Shown: positions 14,699-22,445 of the stretch, one piece after another | Numbering within the stretch: position 1 is the stretch's first letter | Layout: each line of letters opens with the position of its first letter | Assembly (NCBI GenBank): GCA_028693055.1 | Contig: JAQUWD010000004.1 | Coordinates: forward strand, 1 to 64,000 | Origin: Eubacteriales bacterium | GTDB lineage: Bacteria; Bacillota; Clostridia; Christensenellales; Aristaeellaceae | Reading direction: 5' to 3' | Length of the DNA stretch: 64,000 bases | Position numbers and translations under genes: made by a program | The notes under the pieces: generated by a model | Database searches by the model: none | What the model was told of the DNA's origin: nothing | What the model saw: only the letters and a program-made list of their open reading frames with translations

Positions 14699-15811
14699 TT
14701 ATGGGTTCGTATCGTCGGGATTGCTTCCCTTTTTATGACGGCGGCGAACGATGACCCAAATCACCGCCAGCACCGCAACGGGAATCAACACGGGCAGCGC
14801 CATGGTGATAAACACCAGCATGTTTTGGAAAAAACGTCCCAGCCACTCCACGGAGCTTTGCAGGGCGGCAACAAGACGCTGCCCCAAATCCATTTCACTG
14901 GTTACGGCTACGGGGTTATCCTCCTGCAGGGAAACGCTGACTTGGCTCATATCCACCCGGCGGTCAATGGTGCGCTGGCTGGTTTCATAGCTGTCGATGG
15001 AGTACTGCGTATCGGCGATGGCGCTTTCGATTTCGATGAGATCCGCCACGCTTTCCGCTTGAGCCAGCAGGGCGTTAAGCCGCTCCATTTTTTGGCGTAG
15101 CGTGGAAAGCCGCGCCTCGTTGTCGGCATATTGCACCGTCATGTCCGTCGTGCTTTCCGAGCGGTTCACCACGCGCCCCACACCCTCCAGACCGCTTAAA
15201 AACGCGTCCAATTGGGCGGCGGGAACGCGCAGGTATAGATTGGCGGAACGGGTGGCCTGCCGCTGCGAGTCGCCGTTTTGATAAATGTTTTCGATATAGC
15301 CGCCCATGCTGGAAACCAGCGCCTGAACCGTCTTTAGATCTTCATCAAAGGCGGAGGTGCGCAGGGTTAAATCCGCAGTGCGTACCAGCTTGCGGCTGTC
15401 GGTGGCTTCGGCGGTGATGGACGACCCCTCCGTGGCTGCGTCTGTGGAGGCGTTATCATAGGACGTCTCGGTAGCGTACAGCGCGGCGCTGTTGGAAGCG
15501 GAGCTGCCGGACGACATGGCTGATGGCGTAGCGCTTTTGGTTGCACTTCGGGTAACGGAAAGCTCCTCCGTTGTGGAGGGGTTGGCGAGGTCTTGCTGGC
15601 CTGCCCACAGGGAGCCCAGCACCAGCACCAAAGCCGCCGCTAATGGCAGCGCCCGGCTCGTCCAGAAACGCCTGTGATTTTTTTCTGTTTTCATACTCTT
15701 TTCCTCCTCCTGCAAAACGGCTTGCCGCCAGTTTTTTGCAAAGGAGTCGGGCGTGGGAACACAGTATAGCTCTTGAAGAGCAGCGTCCAATGAATCCTTC
15801 TCATTTTGCAT
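14699..15811 (-). CDS. DUF4349 membrane protein, candidate anti-sigma factor
   Basis: A 370-residue protein with about 50 cytoplasmic residues, a transmembrane helix (about 50-68), a Ser/Thr/Ala-rich stretch, the extracytoplasmic DUF4349 domain (about 135-300, including LVRTADLTLRTSAFDEDL and a coiled coil around ARLSTLRQKMERLNALLAQAESV), and a second transmembrane helix near the C-terminus (about 325-352) before a basic tail. The short cytoplasmic N-terminus before a single helix, encoded directly after an ECF sigma factor, is the layout of many anti-sigma factors; this role is inferred. I start at 15811 because GAAAGGAG lies 9 bases upstream. Confidence 0.8.
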   Translation of the reverse strand: MQNEKDSLDAALQELYCVPTPDSFAKNWRQAVLQEEEKSMKTEKNHRRFWTSRALPLAAALVLVLGSLWAGQQDLANPSTTEELSVTRSATKSATPSAMSSGSSASNSAALYATETSYDNASTDAATEGSSITAEATDSRKLVRTADLTLRTSAFDEDLKTVQALVSSMGGYIENIYQNGDSQRQATRSANLYLRVPAAQLDAFLSGLEGVGRVVNRSESTTDMTVQYADNEARLSTLRQKMERLNALLAQAESVADLIEIESAIADTQYSIDSYETSQRTIDRRVDMSQVSVSLQEDNPVAVTSEMDLGQRLVAALQSSVEWLGRFFQNMLVFITMALPVLIPVAVLAVIWVIVRRRHKKGSNPDDTNP

Positions 15812-15873
15812 GCCGTTCAACTCCTTTCAGTGGAAAAGACGAGCGAGGGACGAGGCGGTTCCCAAAAATGTGA

Positions 15874-16386
15874 CTATTTTTCATCAGGGTTCCACCTTCC
15901 GCGCAGCGCATCCTTGGCGCGGCTCAATCGGCTTTTAATGGTGCCCTCCGCTAGCCCGGTGGCTGCCGCCATTTCCTGATAGCTCATGCCGTCGCCGTAG
16001 AATAGGTTTAGCAAGGTTTGCTGCTCGATCGACAGCTCGCTCACCGCCGCCCACAACGCCTCCTGACGGCTGCGGGCAATGTACATTTCCTCCGGGTTGG
16101 GGGAGACGTCCGGCGTTTCTGGCGCGTTCTCGGCTAATAAGCTTTCTTTTTTCACACGAGAGGATTTGAGCACATCTAAACAGGTGTTGTGGGCAATACG
16201 ATACAGCCATGTAGCCGTGCCGTCCCCCCGATAGCGCTCATAGGAACGAAAAGCGCGCAGCATGCTTTCCTGAGCCGCGTCCTCGGCCTCCTCGGGGCGC
16301 TTGAGCATGTGCAAACAATGCCTGTACACCATGGAGGCGTAGGGCTGACATTCGGTGGTAAAGCGCTCCGCCAGCGTCTGTTTCAT
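15874..16386 (-). CDS. ECF-type RNA polymerase sigma factor
   Basis: A 170-residue sigma-70 family protein with region 2 (ASMVYRHCLHMLKRPEEAEDAAQESMLRAFRSYERYRGDGTATWLYRIAHNTCLDVL) and region 4 (SIEQQTLLNLFYGDGMSYQEMAAATGLAEGTIKSRLSRAKDALRG), with no region 1 or 3, as in group 4 (ECF) factors. It sits 12 bases after the acyl-ACP thioesterase gene and 62 before the DUF4349 protein. A good AAAAGGAG site precedes it. Target promoters cannot be deduced from the window. Confidence 0.95.
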   Translation of the reverse strand: MKQTLAERFTTECQPYASMVYRHCLHMLKRPEEAEDAAQESMLRAFRSYERYRGDGTATWLYRIAHNTCLDVLKSSRVKKESLLAENAPETPDVSPNPEEMYIARSRQEALWAAVSELSIEQQTLLNLFYGDGMSYQEMAAATGLAEGTIKSRLSRAKDALRGRWNPDEK

Positions 16387-16398
16387 GTGAATCTCCTT

Positions 16399-17136
16399 TT
16401 AATTCGCGTCGGTTCGCGGGCGCCACAGCCCTTGAATGGCGAAGGAAACCTGGTCGCCGTTCAGCCCGTGGAGCACGCTATGGTTTTCCTGATTCCATAG
16501 GCAAAGCGTCATTAGTTCTCCCGCACGGATCTCGAAGTTATAGTGAATCAGCAGGTCGGCAAGCTCCTCCCGGTCGTGCCGCTCGGTGGGAAAGCGGTTC
16601 ATAAACCAGTCGATATACTTGGTGTTGTTCACGTGGCGGTTCATATCAAAGTCCGTATACACCGGCAGGTAGGACAGGCTTTCCGGCTGTGCTTGAGGTA
16701 GGCTGATATTGCCCGGCAGCGGCAGGGGAGGCGCGATATCATAGGACGGAACGGGACTTTCCATGCGGGAGGGAGGAGCGATTTTTCGCGTTGCAATATC
16801 CAGCAGCACATAGAGCGTCGTGGCTCTGCCGATTTCGCGGCCATGGCAATGAAAGGTATATTGCCGGGGGAAGAAGGTGTGCCGGTTTTGGGTGGGCCAA
16901 GTGTGGATGGTAACCGTATCGCCTAAAACGGGATACTCGTCCATGACCAGCCGGGCACGATTCAGCACCCATGCCAGCCCCTGCTGAAGCATATGCTCAT
17001 AGGTAAGGTTCAACGTATCGCAATGAAGATTGGAGGCATATTGCATGGCGCGAAAAATGGCGCCGGGCTGCCAATGGCCCGTAAAATCCACATCGGACAT
17101 ATCGAGGGTTACCTCGGTTTGAAAAGGTTGATCCAT
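16399..17136 (-). CDS. Acyl-ACP thioesterase (FatA/FatB-like)
   Basis: A 245-residue double-hotdog thioesterase that releases free fatty acids from acyl carrier protein. The second hotdog carries the catalytic segment YTDFDMNRHVNNTKYIDWFMN, which contains the Asn-x-His pair (RHVNN) typical of bacterial acyl-ACP thioesterases; the first has WVLNRARLVMDEYP and TWPTQNRHTFFPRQY. It starts the cluster with the ECF sigma factor 12 bases downstream. A ribosome site (GGAGGAG) lies upstream. This link of fatty-acid release with a sigma factor suggests membrane-lipid adjustment, which is inference. Confidence 0.9.
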   Translation of the reverse strand: MDQPFQTEVTLDMSDVDFTGHWQPGAIFRAMQYASNLHCDTLNLTYEHMLQQGLAWVLNRARLVMDEYPVLGDTVTIHTWPTQNRHTFFPRQYTFHCHGREIGRATTLYVLLDIATRKIAPPSRMESPVPSYDIAPPLPLPGNISLPQAQPESLSYLPVYTDFDMNRHVNNTKYIDWFMNRFPTERHDREELADLLIHYNFEIRAGELMTLCLWNQENHSVLHGLNGDQVSFAIQGLWRPRTDAN

Positions 17137-17303
17137 GGGAACGTCTCCTCCTTTATATTAGCGTAAATAGTATAGCACAAACCCAAGCTTTGGGGAATGG
17201 TTGCCGCAGCTCGTTGTCGGATACAGCGAAAAAACAAGGCGGTAAAAGCCTTGCCCCGCCCCGTTTCGATTTCGTCCCGCGCCCATTGCTTTCCATGGAG
17301 CGA

Positions 17304-17331
17304 TTGACAAATTTTTCGAATTGGATACAAT
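17304..17331 (+). promoter_or_regulatory. Promoter of the livJHMGF operon
   Basis: TTGACA (17304-17309), 16-base spacer, TACAAT (17326-17331). The predicted start near 17338 gives a leader of about 75-80 bases before livJ. Confidence 0.8.
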
Positions 17332-17347
17332 AGAAAACACTCAAGGA

Positions 17348-17382
17348 GGAGCGTCCCCGCAAGCCGGGGCTCGCTCCTTTTT
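17348..17382 (+). terminator. Attenuator-like terminator in the livJ leader
   Basis: GGAGCG (17348-17353) pairs with CGCTCC (17372-17377), and CCCCG (17355-17359) with CGGGG (17365-17369), followed by T5 (17378-17382). It starts only about 10 bases after the predicted transcript start, and no plus-strand gene lies upstream, so it must belong to the liv leader. The 5-prime arm overlaps an AAGGAGG sequence. Confidence 0.75.
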
Positions 17383-17418
17383 GCGTTTCATCAAAGTGGA
17401 AGGCGAGGGATGGATTCT

Positions 17419-18543
17419 ATGAAAAAATTGGGAACGATGATTCTGGCGTTGATGCTGCTCTGTTTGCCGATGGCTGGCTTGGCGGAGGAGGATACGATTA
17501 AAATTGGCGTGTTTGAGCCGATTACCGGCAGCTATGCCGGCGGCGGCGCGATGGAGCTGGAGGGCTTCCAGCTGGCTAATGAGCTATACCCCGAGGTGCT
17601 GGGCAAGAAGATTGAGCTGGTGGTCAGCGACAGCAAATCCGACAAGGTAGAGGCCTCCATGGCTGCCCAGTCCTTGGTGGATAAGGACGTAGTGGCTGTG
17701 CTGGGCAGCTATTCCTCCGGGCTTGCGTTGGCGGGCGCGGATGTGTTTGCACAGGCGGGAATGCCCGCGCTGGCTGCGACGGCTACCAACCCCATGCTTA
17801 CGATGGATAACGACTGGTATGCCCGCATCTGCTTTATCGACCCCTTCCAAGGAACGATGCTGGCCCGCTATGCGGTGGAGGCAGAGTACAAGAGCATTGC
17901 CATCATTCAGGAAATCGAAAGCGAGTATGCGGTGGGCTTGGTCAACTACTTCGAGCAGGAGCTTGGCTCCCACGAGGGCTATACCGTTACCAGCAAGGGC
18001 AATTTCGTCAACACCGATCAGGATTTTACGACTCTCTTGACCGACGCGATGAGTAAAAACCCGGATGTGATTTTCACCTCCGTGGGCTACGCTCCCAGCG
18101 CTGCGTTGATCATCAAGCAGGCCCGGGAGCTGGGCTTTACCGGCCCCATCTTCGGCGGTGATACACTGGACGCGCCAGAGCTTTATCAGATTGCTGGCGA
18201 CAAGGTGGACGGCGTCATCTTTACCACCTTCTACGATGCGGCGCAGCCCGCCACCGATTTGACCAGCCAATTTTTGGAGGCCTACCGCGCCAAATACGGC
18301 AAAGAGCCTTCCGCAACCAACGTCATGTGCTTCGACGCGTATCTGACCCTTCGCGCCGCTATTGAAAAAGCCGGCAGCGTCGACCGTACCGCCGTTCGAG
18401 ACGCTCTTTTCGCCACCAGCGGCTTTGTGGGGGCGGCGGGAACCATCACGCTGGACGAGAGCCATAACGCGGTTCGCCCTGTGGTGTTTAAGCAGGTGAA
18501 CGGCGACGGCACCTCCGCGTTCGTGAAGATGATCGAGCCGTAA
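17419..18543 (+). CDS. livJ: Branched-chain amino acid ABC transporter binding protein
   Basis: A 374-residue class-I periplasmic binding protein (Peripla_BP_6, Liv type) with signal peptide MKKLGTMILALMLLCLPMAGLA. The mature protein starts EEDTIKIGVFEPITGSYAGGGAMELEGF, the usual Liv pattern, and includes the conserved VVAVLGSYSSGLALAGADVFAQAGMP. The cysteine in the signal is not in a valid lipobox (MLLC), so cleavage by signal peptidase I after GLA is expected. I prefer the ATG at 17419 over 17410 because the AGGCGAGG site is then 10 bases away. First gene of a complete liv operon; actual ligand may be another amino acid or amide. Confidence 0.9.
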   Translation: MKKLGTMILALMLLCLPMAGLAEEDTIKIGVFEPITGSYAGGGAMELEGFQLANELYPEVLGKKIELVVSDSKSDKVEASMAAQSLVDKDVVAVLGSYSSGLALAGADVFAQAGMPALAATATNPMLTMDNDWYARICFIDPFQGTMLARYAVEAEYKSIAIIQEIESEYAVGLVNYFEQELGSHEGYTVTSKGNFVNTDQDFTTLLTDAMSKNPDVIFTSVGYAPSAALIIKQARELGFTGPIFGGDTLDAPELYQIAGDKVDGVIFTTFYDAAQPATDLTSQFLEAYRAKYGKEPSATNVMCFDAYLTLRAAIEKAGSVDRTAVRDALFATSGFVGAAGTITLDESHNAVRPVVFKQVNGDGTSAFVKMIEP

Positions 18544-18569
18544 GCGCGGCGATAACAGAACGACATTCG

Positions 18570-18606
18570 CCTCATGGCCGAAGCATTTTCTGCTTCGGCC
18601 GTGAGG
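18570..18606 (+). other. Strong intercistronic hairpin after livJ
   Basis: CCTCA-T-GGCCGAAGCA (18570-18585) pairs with TGCTTCGGCC-G-TGAGG (18591-18606), 15 Watson-Crick pairs and one wobble, with a 5-base loop. No T-run follows. It probably protects the livJ part of the transcript and gives the binding protein higher expression than the permeases. Confidence 0.7.
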
Positions 18607-18617
18607 CATACAGGGGA

Positions 18618-19514
18618 GTGGATAGGGTGAGCGTGTTTTTGCAGCAGCTGGCCAACGCGCTATGCGTGGGCAGCCTTTACGCCTTGCTGGCGATCGGGTA
18701 CACCATGGTGTACGGCGTTCTTCGGCTGATCAATTTTGCCCATGGCGAAATCTTTATGATGGCGATGTACATCGTCTTTTATGGAATCGGACTGTTTATG
18801 CTGCCTTGGTATCTGGGCTTCTTTTTGACCATCGTCATTACCGCGCTTTTGGGCGTGTTAAGCGAGCGCTTTGCCTATCGGCCTTTGCGGAACGCTCCCC
18901 GTATCTCCGTGTTGATATCCGCAATCGGCGTGAGCTACTTTTTGCAGAACCTTGCCACGGTTGTTTTTGGCGGACGGCCCCTTACCTTTCCGCAGGTGGC
19001 CTTGTTCACCGACGTGATTGATCTGGGCGGAGTGAAGATGCAACGGTTGGGTATTTTGGTGCCCATCATTGCGGCTGCTCTGCTCATTGCGCTGATGTTC
19101 TTAATCAAGAAAACCCGCACCGGGCTGGCGATGCGGGCAGTAGCTCGCAGCTACGACGCGTCCCGGCTAATGGGAATTGACCTGAACCGCACCATTGCCG
19201 TTACCTTTCTCATCGGCTCGGCCATGGCGGGCGTGGGCGCGATCATGTGGGGAATGAAATATCCCCAGATCAGCCCCACAGTAGGCTCGATGCCGGGAAT
19301 CAAATGCTTTATCGCCGCCGTGCTGGGAGGCATCGGCAACACCACGGGCGCGGTGCTGGGGGGGCTGCTACTAGGCTTTGTGGAAATTATGCTGGTGGCG
19401 GTATGGCCGGACTTAAGCGGCTACCGGGATGCGTTCGCCTTTGTGCTGCTGATTGTGGTACTACTGGTAAAGCCAACGGGCTTGCTGGGCGAAAAAGCCA
19501 CGGAGAAGGTGTGA
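18618..19514 (+). CDS. livH: Branched-chain amino acid ABC transporter permease LivH
   Basis: A 298-residue permease of the LivH type, with about eight hydrophobic segments and the family motif SLYALLAIGYTMVYGVLRLINFAHGEIFM near the N-terminus. The cytoplasmic coupling segment is around RTGLAMRAVARSYDASRLMGIDL. It starts at a GTG: 18618 or, with better spacing to the GGGGAG site, 18627. livM follows after 2 bases. Confidence 0.93.
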   Translation: MDRVSVFLQQLANALCVGSLYALLAIGYTMVYGVLRLINFAHGEIFMMAMYIVFYGIGLFMLPWYLGFFLTIVITALLGVLSERFAYRPLRNAPRISVLISAIGVSYFLQNLATVVFGGRPLTFPQVALFTDVIDLGGVKMQRLGILVPIIAAALLIALMFLIKKTRTGLAMRAVARSYDASRLMGIDLNRTIAVTFLIGSAMAGVGAIMWGMKYPQISPTVGSMPGIKCFIAAVLGGIGNTTGAVLGGLLLGFVEIMLVAVWPDLSGYRDAFAFVLLIVVLLVKPTGLLGEKATEKV

Positions 19515-19516
19515 CG

Positions 19517-20584
19517 ATGATGAAGAAAAAAACCCTTTCCCTTCTTCTGACGCTGCTATTGTGCGTCGCGCTGGTAGGCGTGCTGTTTCTATTGCAGGGA
19601 AGCGCCAGCGATTACCTATTGCGGATTGCCCGGCTGTGCGCCATCAATTTGGTGCTGGCGCTGGCTATGAACCTGATCAATGGCTTCACGGGTATTTTTT
19701 CCTTGGGGCAGGCGGGTTTTATGGCCATTGGAGCCTATGCTACCGCGCTGCTCACCATTCCCGCCGCGAAGAAGCAGATGATGTTTATGATCGCTCCGCT
19801 GGTCAAGCCACTGGACGCCCTGACTTTACCCTTTGGTATGGCCCTCGTCATCGGCGGCTTGATGGCGGCGGCGTTGGCTTTTTTGATCGGCTTGCCCTGC
19901 TTGCGGCTACGGGGCGACTATCTAGCTATTGCCACCTTGGGCTTTTCTGAAATTATTCGAGTGATCATCACCAATATGCAAAATGTGACCAACGGCGCGC
20001 AGGGGTTGAAATCCATCCCCGCCAACGCCAATATCTGGTGGTGCTACGGCGTGGCGCTGGTGGTGATTGTATTTATGGGTCTGTTTACCACGTCCAGCTA
20101 CGGGCAGGCGCTGAAATCCATCCGAGAGGATGAGATTGCGGCGGAATCCATGGGCGTGGGGCTTTTCCGTCACAAGATGCTAGCCTTTGTCCTCAGCGCG
20201 TTTTTAGCCGCCGTGGGCGGCGGGCTGCTAGCCAGCTATAACGGCACCATCGGGCCGGATATGTTTCGGGTTACCCAAACCTATAACGTGCTGATGATTG
20301 TGGTCATGGGCGGCATGGGCTCTATCAGCGGCAGCGTGGTCGCCGCGTTCATCGTCACCATCGGGCAGGAGTATCTGCGGGTGCTGGACGGCCCCATTAC
20401 CATCGGCGCGTTCCATACGGATGGCGTCAGCGGTATGCGCATGGTGGTGTTTTCCGTGCTGCTGCTGGTGGTGATCGTGTTCTTCCGCAACGGCCTGTTC
20501 GGCACCAAAGAGGTTACGTGGACTTCCATAGGCCGCAGATTAAAAAGCCTAAGCGGTCGCGGCAAGGAGGGGATGCAGGCATGA
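19517..20584 (+). CDS. livM: Branched-chain amino acid ABC transporter permease LivM
   Basis: A 355-residue permease. Recognised from NLVLALAMNLINGFTGIFSLGQAGFMAIGAYATALL and the coupling segment SYGQALKSIREDEIAAESMGVG, with about nine membrane segments. I place the start at the ATGATG pair at 19517; the open frame in the same phase begins far upstream inside livH and is not real. Ends with an ATGA overlap to livG. Pairs with LivH as the membrane channel. Confidence 0.93.
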   Translation: MMKKKTLSLLLTLLLCVALVGVLFLLQGSASDYLLRIARLCAINLVLALAMNLINGFTGIFSLGQAGFMAIGAYATALLTIPAAKKQMMFMIAPLVKPLDALTLPFGMALVIGGLMAAALAFLIGLPCLRLRGDYLAIATLGFSEIIRVIITNMQNVTNGAQGLKSIPANANIWWCYGVALVVIVFMGLFTTSSYGQALKSIREDEIAAESMGVGLFRHKMLAFVLSAFLAAVGGGLLASYNGTIGPDMFRVTQTYNVLMIVVMGGMGSISGSVVAAFIVTIGQEYLRVLDGPITIGAFHTDGVSGMRMVVFSVLLLVVIVFFRNGLFGTKEVTWTSIGRRLKSLSGRGKEGMQA

Positions 20585-21360
20585 AACCTCATGTTTTAGA
20601 CGTTTCCCATGCCACCATGCAGTTTGGCGGCCTGATTGCCGTGAATGACCTATGCATGGTTATCGACGACGAAGAAATCGTTTCGCTGATCGGCCCCAAC
20701 GGCGCGGGAAAAACCACTGCCTTTAATATGATTACGGGGATGTATAAGCCCACCTCCGGCATCGTCAGCCTAAATAACCACGATATAACCGGCCAGCGAC
20801 CGGATCGTATCGCGGCGCAGGGCATCGCCCGCACCTTTCAGAACATTCGCTTGTTTAAGGCGCTGACGGTAGAGGAAAACGTATCGATTGCGCAGCACCT
20901 GCGGTTGAAAAGCGGCTGGCCTGCCGCAACGCTGCGCACGCCCCGCTACCGTCGGGAGGTAACCCTGATGAAGCGGCATACGGAGGAGCTGCTGGAGTAT
21001 ATGGGGTTAAGCGAGCAAAGAAACGAGGTGGCTGGCTCCTTGCCCTATGGCATGCAGCGCAAGCTGGAAATTGCGCGGGCGCTGGCGACGGGGCCCAGCA
21101 TGCTACTGCTGGACGAACCGGCGGCGGGGATGAACCCCTCCGAGGCGGAGGAGCTGAAAAGCTTGATTCTAGGCGTTCGCGATGGCTTCCATATCGCCGT
21201 GCTGCTCATCGAGCATCACATGGATGTGGTAATGGGGCTGAGCGACCGAATTTACGTGCTGAATTACGGCAATCTGATCGCCTCCGGCACGCCCAAGGAG
21301 ATACAGAAAAACGAGGACGTAATCGCGGCCTATCTGGGGGTGGATGAGGATGACGCTTGA
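20581..21360 (+). CDS. livG: Branched-chain amino acid ABC transporter ATPase LivG
   Basis: A 259-residue ABC ATPase with Walker A GPNGAGKTT, a Q-loop followed by the LivG-type segment GIARTFQNIRLFKALTVEENV, signature LPYGMQRKLEIARAL (the LivG form of LSGGQ), Walker B LLLDEPAAGMNP, and the H-loop LLIEHHMDVV. The start overlaps livM by 4 bases. A 30-residue insert after the Q-loop is typical of LivG and absent from LivF. Confidence 0.95.
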   Translation: MKPHVLDVSHATMQFGGLIAVNDLCMVIDDEEIVSLIGPNGAGKTTAFNMITGMYKPTSGIVSLNNHDITGQRPDRIAAQGIARTFQNIRLFKALTVEENVSIAQHLRLKSGWPAATLRTPRYRREVTLMKRHTEELLEYMGLSEQRNEVAGSLPYGMQRKLEIARALATGPSMLLLDEPAAGMNPSEAEELKSLILGVRDGFHIAVLLIEHHMDVVMGLSDRIYVLNYGNLIASGTPKEIQKNEDVIAAYLGVDEDDA

Positions 21361-22057
21361 CATACAGGATTTACAGGTTTCTTATGGCGGCATTCGGGCG
21401 TTAAAGGGCGTGAGCATACAGGTGGAGGACGGCAAAATTGTCGCGCTGATCGGCGCTAACGGCGCGGGCAAATCCACCACCCTGCGCGCCATCTCTGGCT
21501 TGGAGAAGGCGCAGTCGGGCAAGATTCTCTATAATGGGGAGGACATCACCGGCTTGCCCAGCAAGGAAATCGTGCGCCGGGGTGTGGTGATGGTACCCGA
21601 GGGCCGGTTGATTTTCCCGGATATGACGGTGCTGGAAAATTTGAAGATCGGGGCGTTTTTGCGCCGGGACAAGGAGATACAAAAGGATATAGAGTACATG
21701 TACACGCTGTTTCCCCGGCTAAAGGAACGCTCTTGGCAAATGGCGGGCACGCTGTCCGGCGGCGAGCAGCAGATGCTGGCGGTTGGCCGGGCGTTGATGA
21801 GCCGACCGAAGCTATTGATGATGGACGAGCCTTCACTGGGTCTTGCGCCGTTGGTGGTCAAGGATATTTTCGCTATTATCAACCGCATACGGGAGAACGG
21901 TGTGACGGTGCTGCTCATCGAGCAAAACGCCAACGCGGCGTTAAAAATCGCAGACGAGGGATATGTGCTGGAAACCGGCTCCATCGCCCTACGGGGGCAG
22001 GGAAAAGAGCTTTTGAATAATCCCGAGGTTCGAGCGGCTTACCTAGGCAAAGCATAA
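21350..22057 (+). CDS. livF: Branched-chain amino acid ABC transporter ATPase LivF
   Basis: A 235-residue ABC ATPase: Walker A GANGAGKSTTLRAI, LivF-type VMVPEGRLIFPDMTVLENL, signature LSGGEQQMLAVGRALMSRPKLLMMDEPSLGLAP, and H-loop LLIEQNANAALKIAD. It overlaps livG by 11 bases; I prefer 21350 over 21344 because of spacing to the GGGGGTGG site. Last gene of the liv operon and followed by a terminator. Confidence 0.95.
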   Translation: MTLDIQDLQVSYGGIRALKGVSIQVEDGKIVALIGANGAGKSTTLRAISGLEKAQSGKILYNGEDITGLPSKEIVRRGVVMVPEGRLIFPDMTVLENLKIGAFLRRDKEIQKDIEYMYTLFPRLKERSWQMAGTLSGGEQQMLAVGRALMSRPKLLMMDEPSLGLAPLVVKDIFAIINRIRENGVTVLLIEQNANAALKIADEGYVLETGSIALRGQGKELLNNPEVRAAYLGKA

Positions 22058-22080
22058 CGGGAACCCATAGAGGATTGGTG

Positions 22081-22153
22081 AGGAAAGACGATTGCCTTAT
22101 ATTCGGGCCATTGCGTATTGCGCAGTGCTCCAACGGCGCGTCTTTCCTTTTTT
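22081..22153 (+). terminator. Terminator of the liv operon
   Basis: A 10-bp perfect outer stem (22081-22090 with 22139-22148) encloses about 48 bases with smaller internal pairings. A T7 run (22147-22153) follows. It begins 23 bases after the livF stop. Confidence 0.75.
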
Positions 22154-22445
22154 ATCGATAGGTTGACAAAGGGAAGGCGAGAAGCTCCGCCGCAATCTCG
22201 GCGTATTCGAATGGCGGCATAGCCGGTAAGCAGCATAAGCTTTTGCTTTGCTTATCGCCTTATTGCCCTCAATTATACCTGCTATTTTAGATAAATTTAC
22301 CAAAATTTAATAAATCCGAATTTTGGAAAACAATTCGGGCCTCTCATGCGTCTAATATCATAAGAGCACAAAATGTTATCGAAGGTTGGCTCAGGGGAAA
22401 ACCGTTTTTTAACGTGCGATACGAAAGACGTTTGGAGGGAAAGCC
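22154..22445. other. AT-rich intergenic region
   Basis: Together with the terminator before it, a gene-free stretch of about 390 bases. The part from 22270 to 22330 is distinctly AT-rich and probably holds the promoter of the next gene, but I cannot fix a convincing -35/-10 pair. No further genes or clear palindromes seen. Confidence 0.4.

Noticed and set aside
17340..17410. T-box leader before livJ
   Set aside because: No conserved T-box sequence, no specifier loop, and far too short.
17584..18609. 341-codon minus-strand frame opposite livJ
   Set aside because: Long open frame due to codon bias of livJ; composition is His/Gly/Arg-rich and matches no family, while the plus strand is a clear LivJ.
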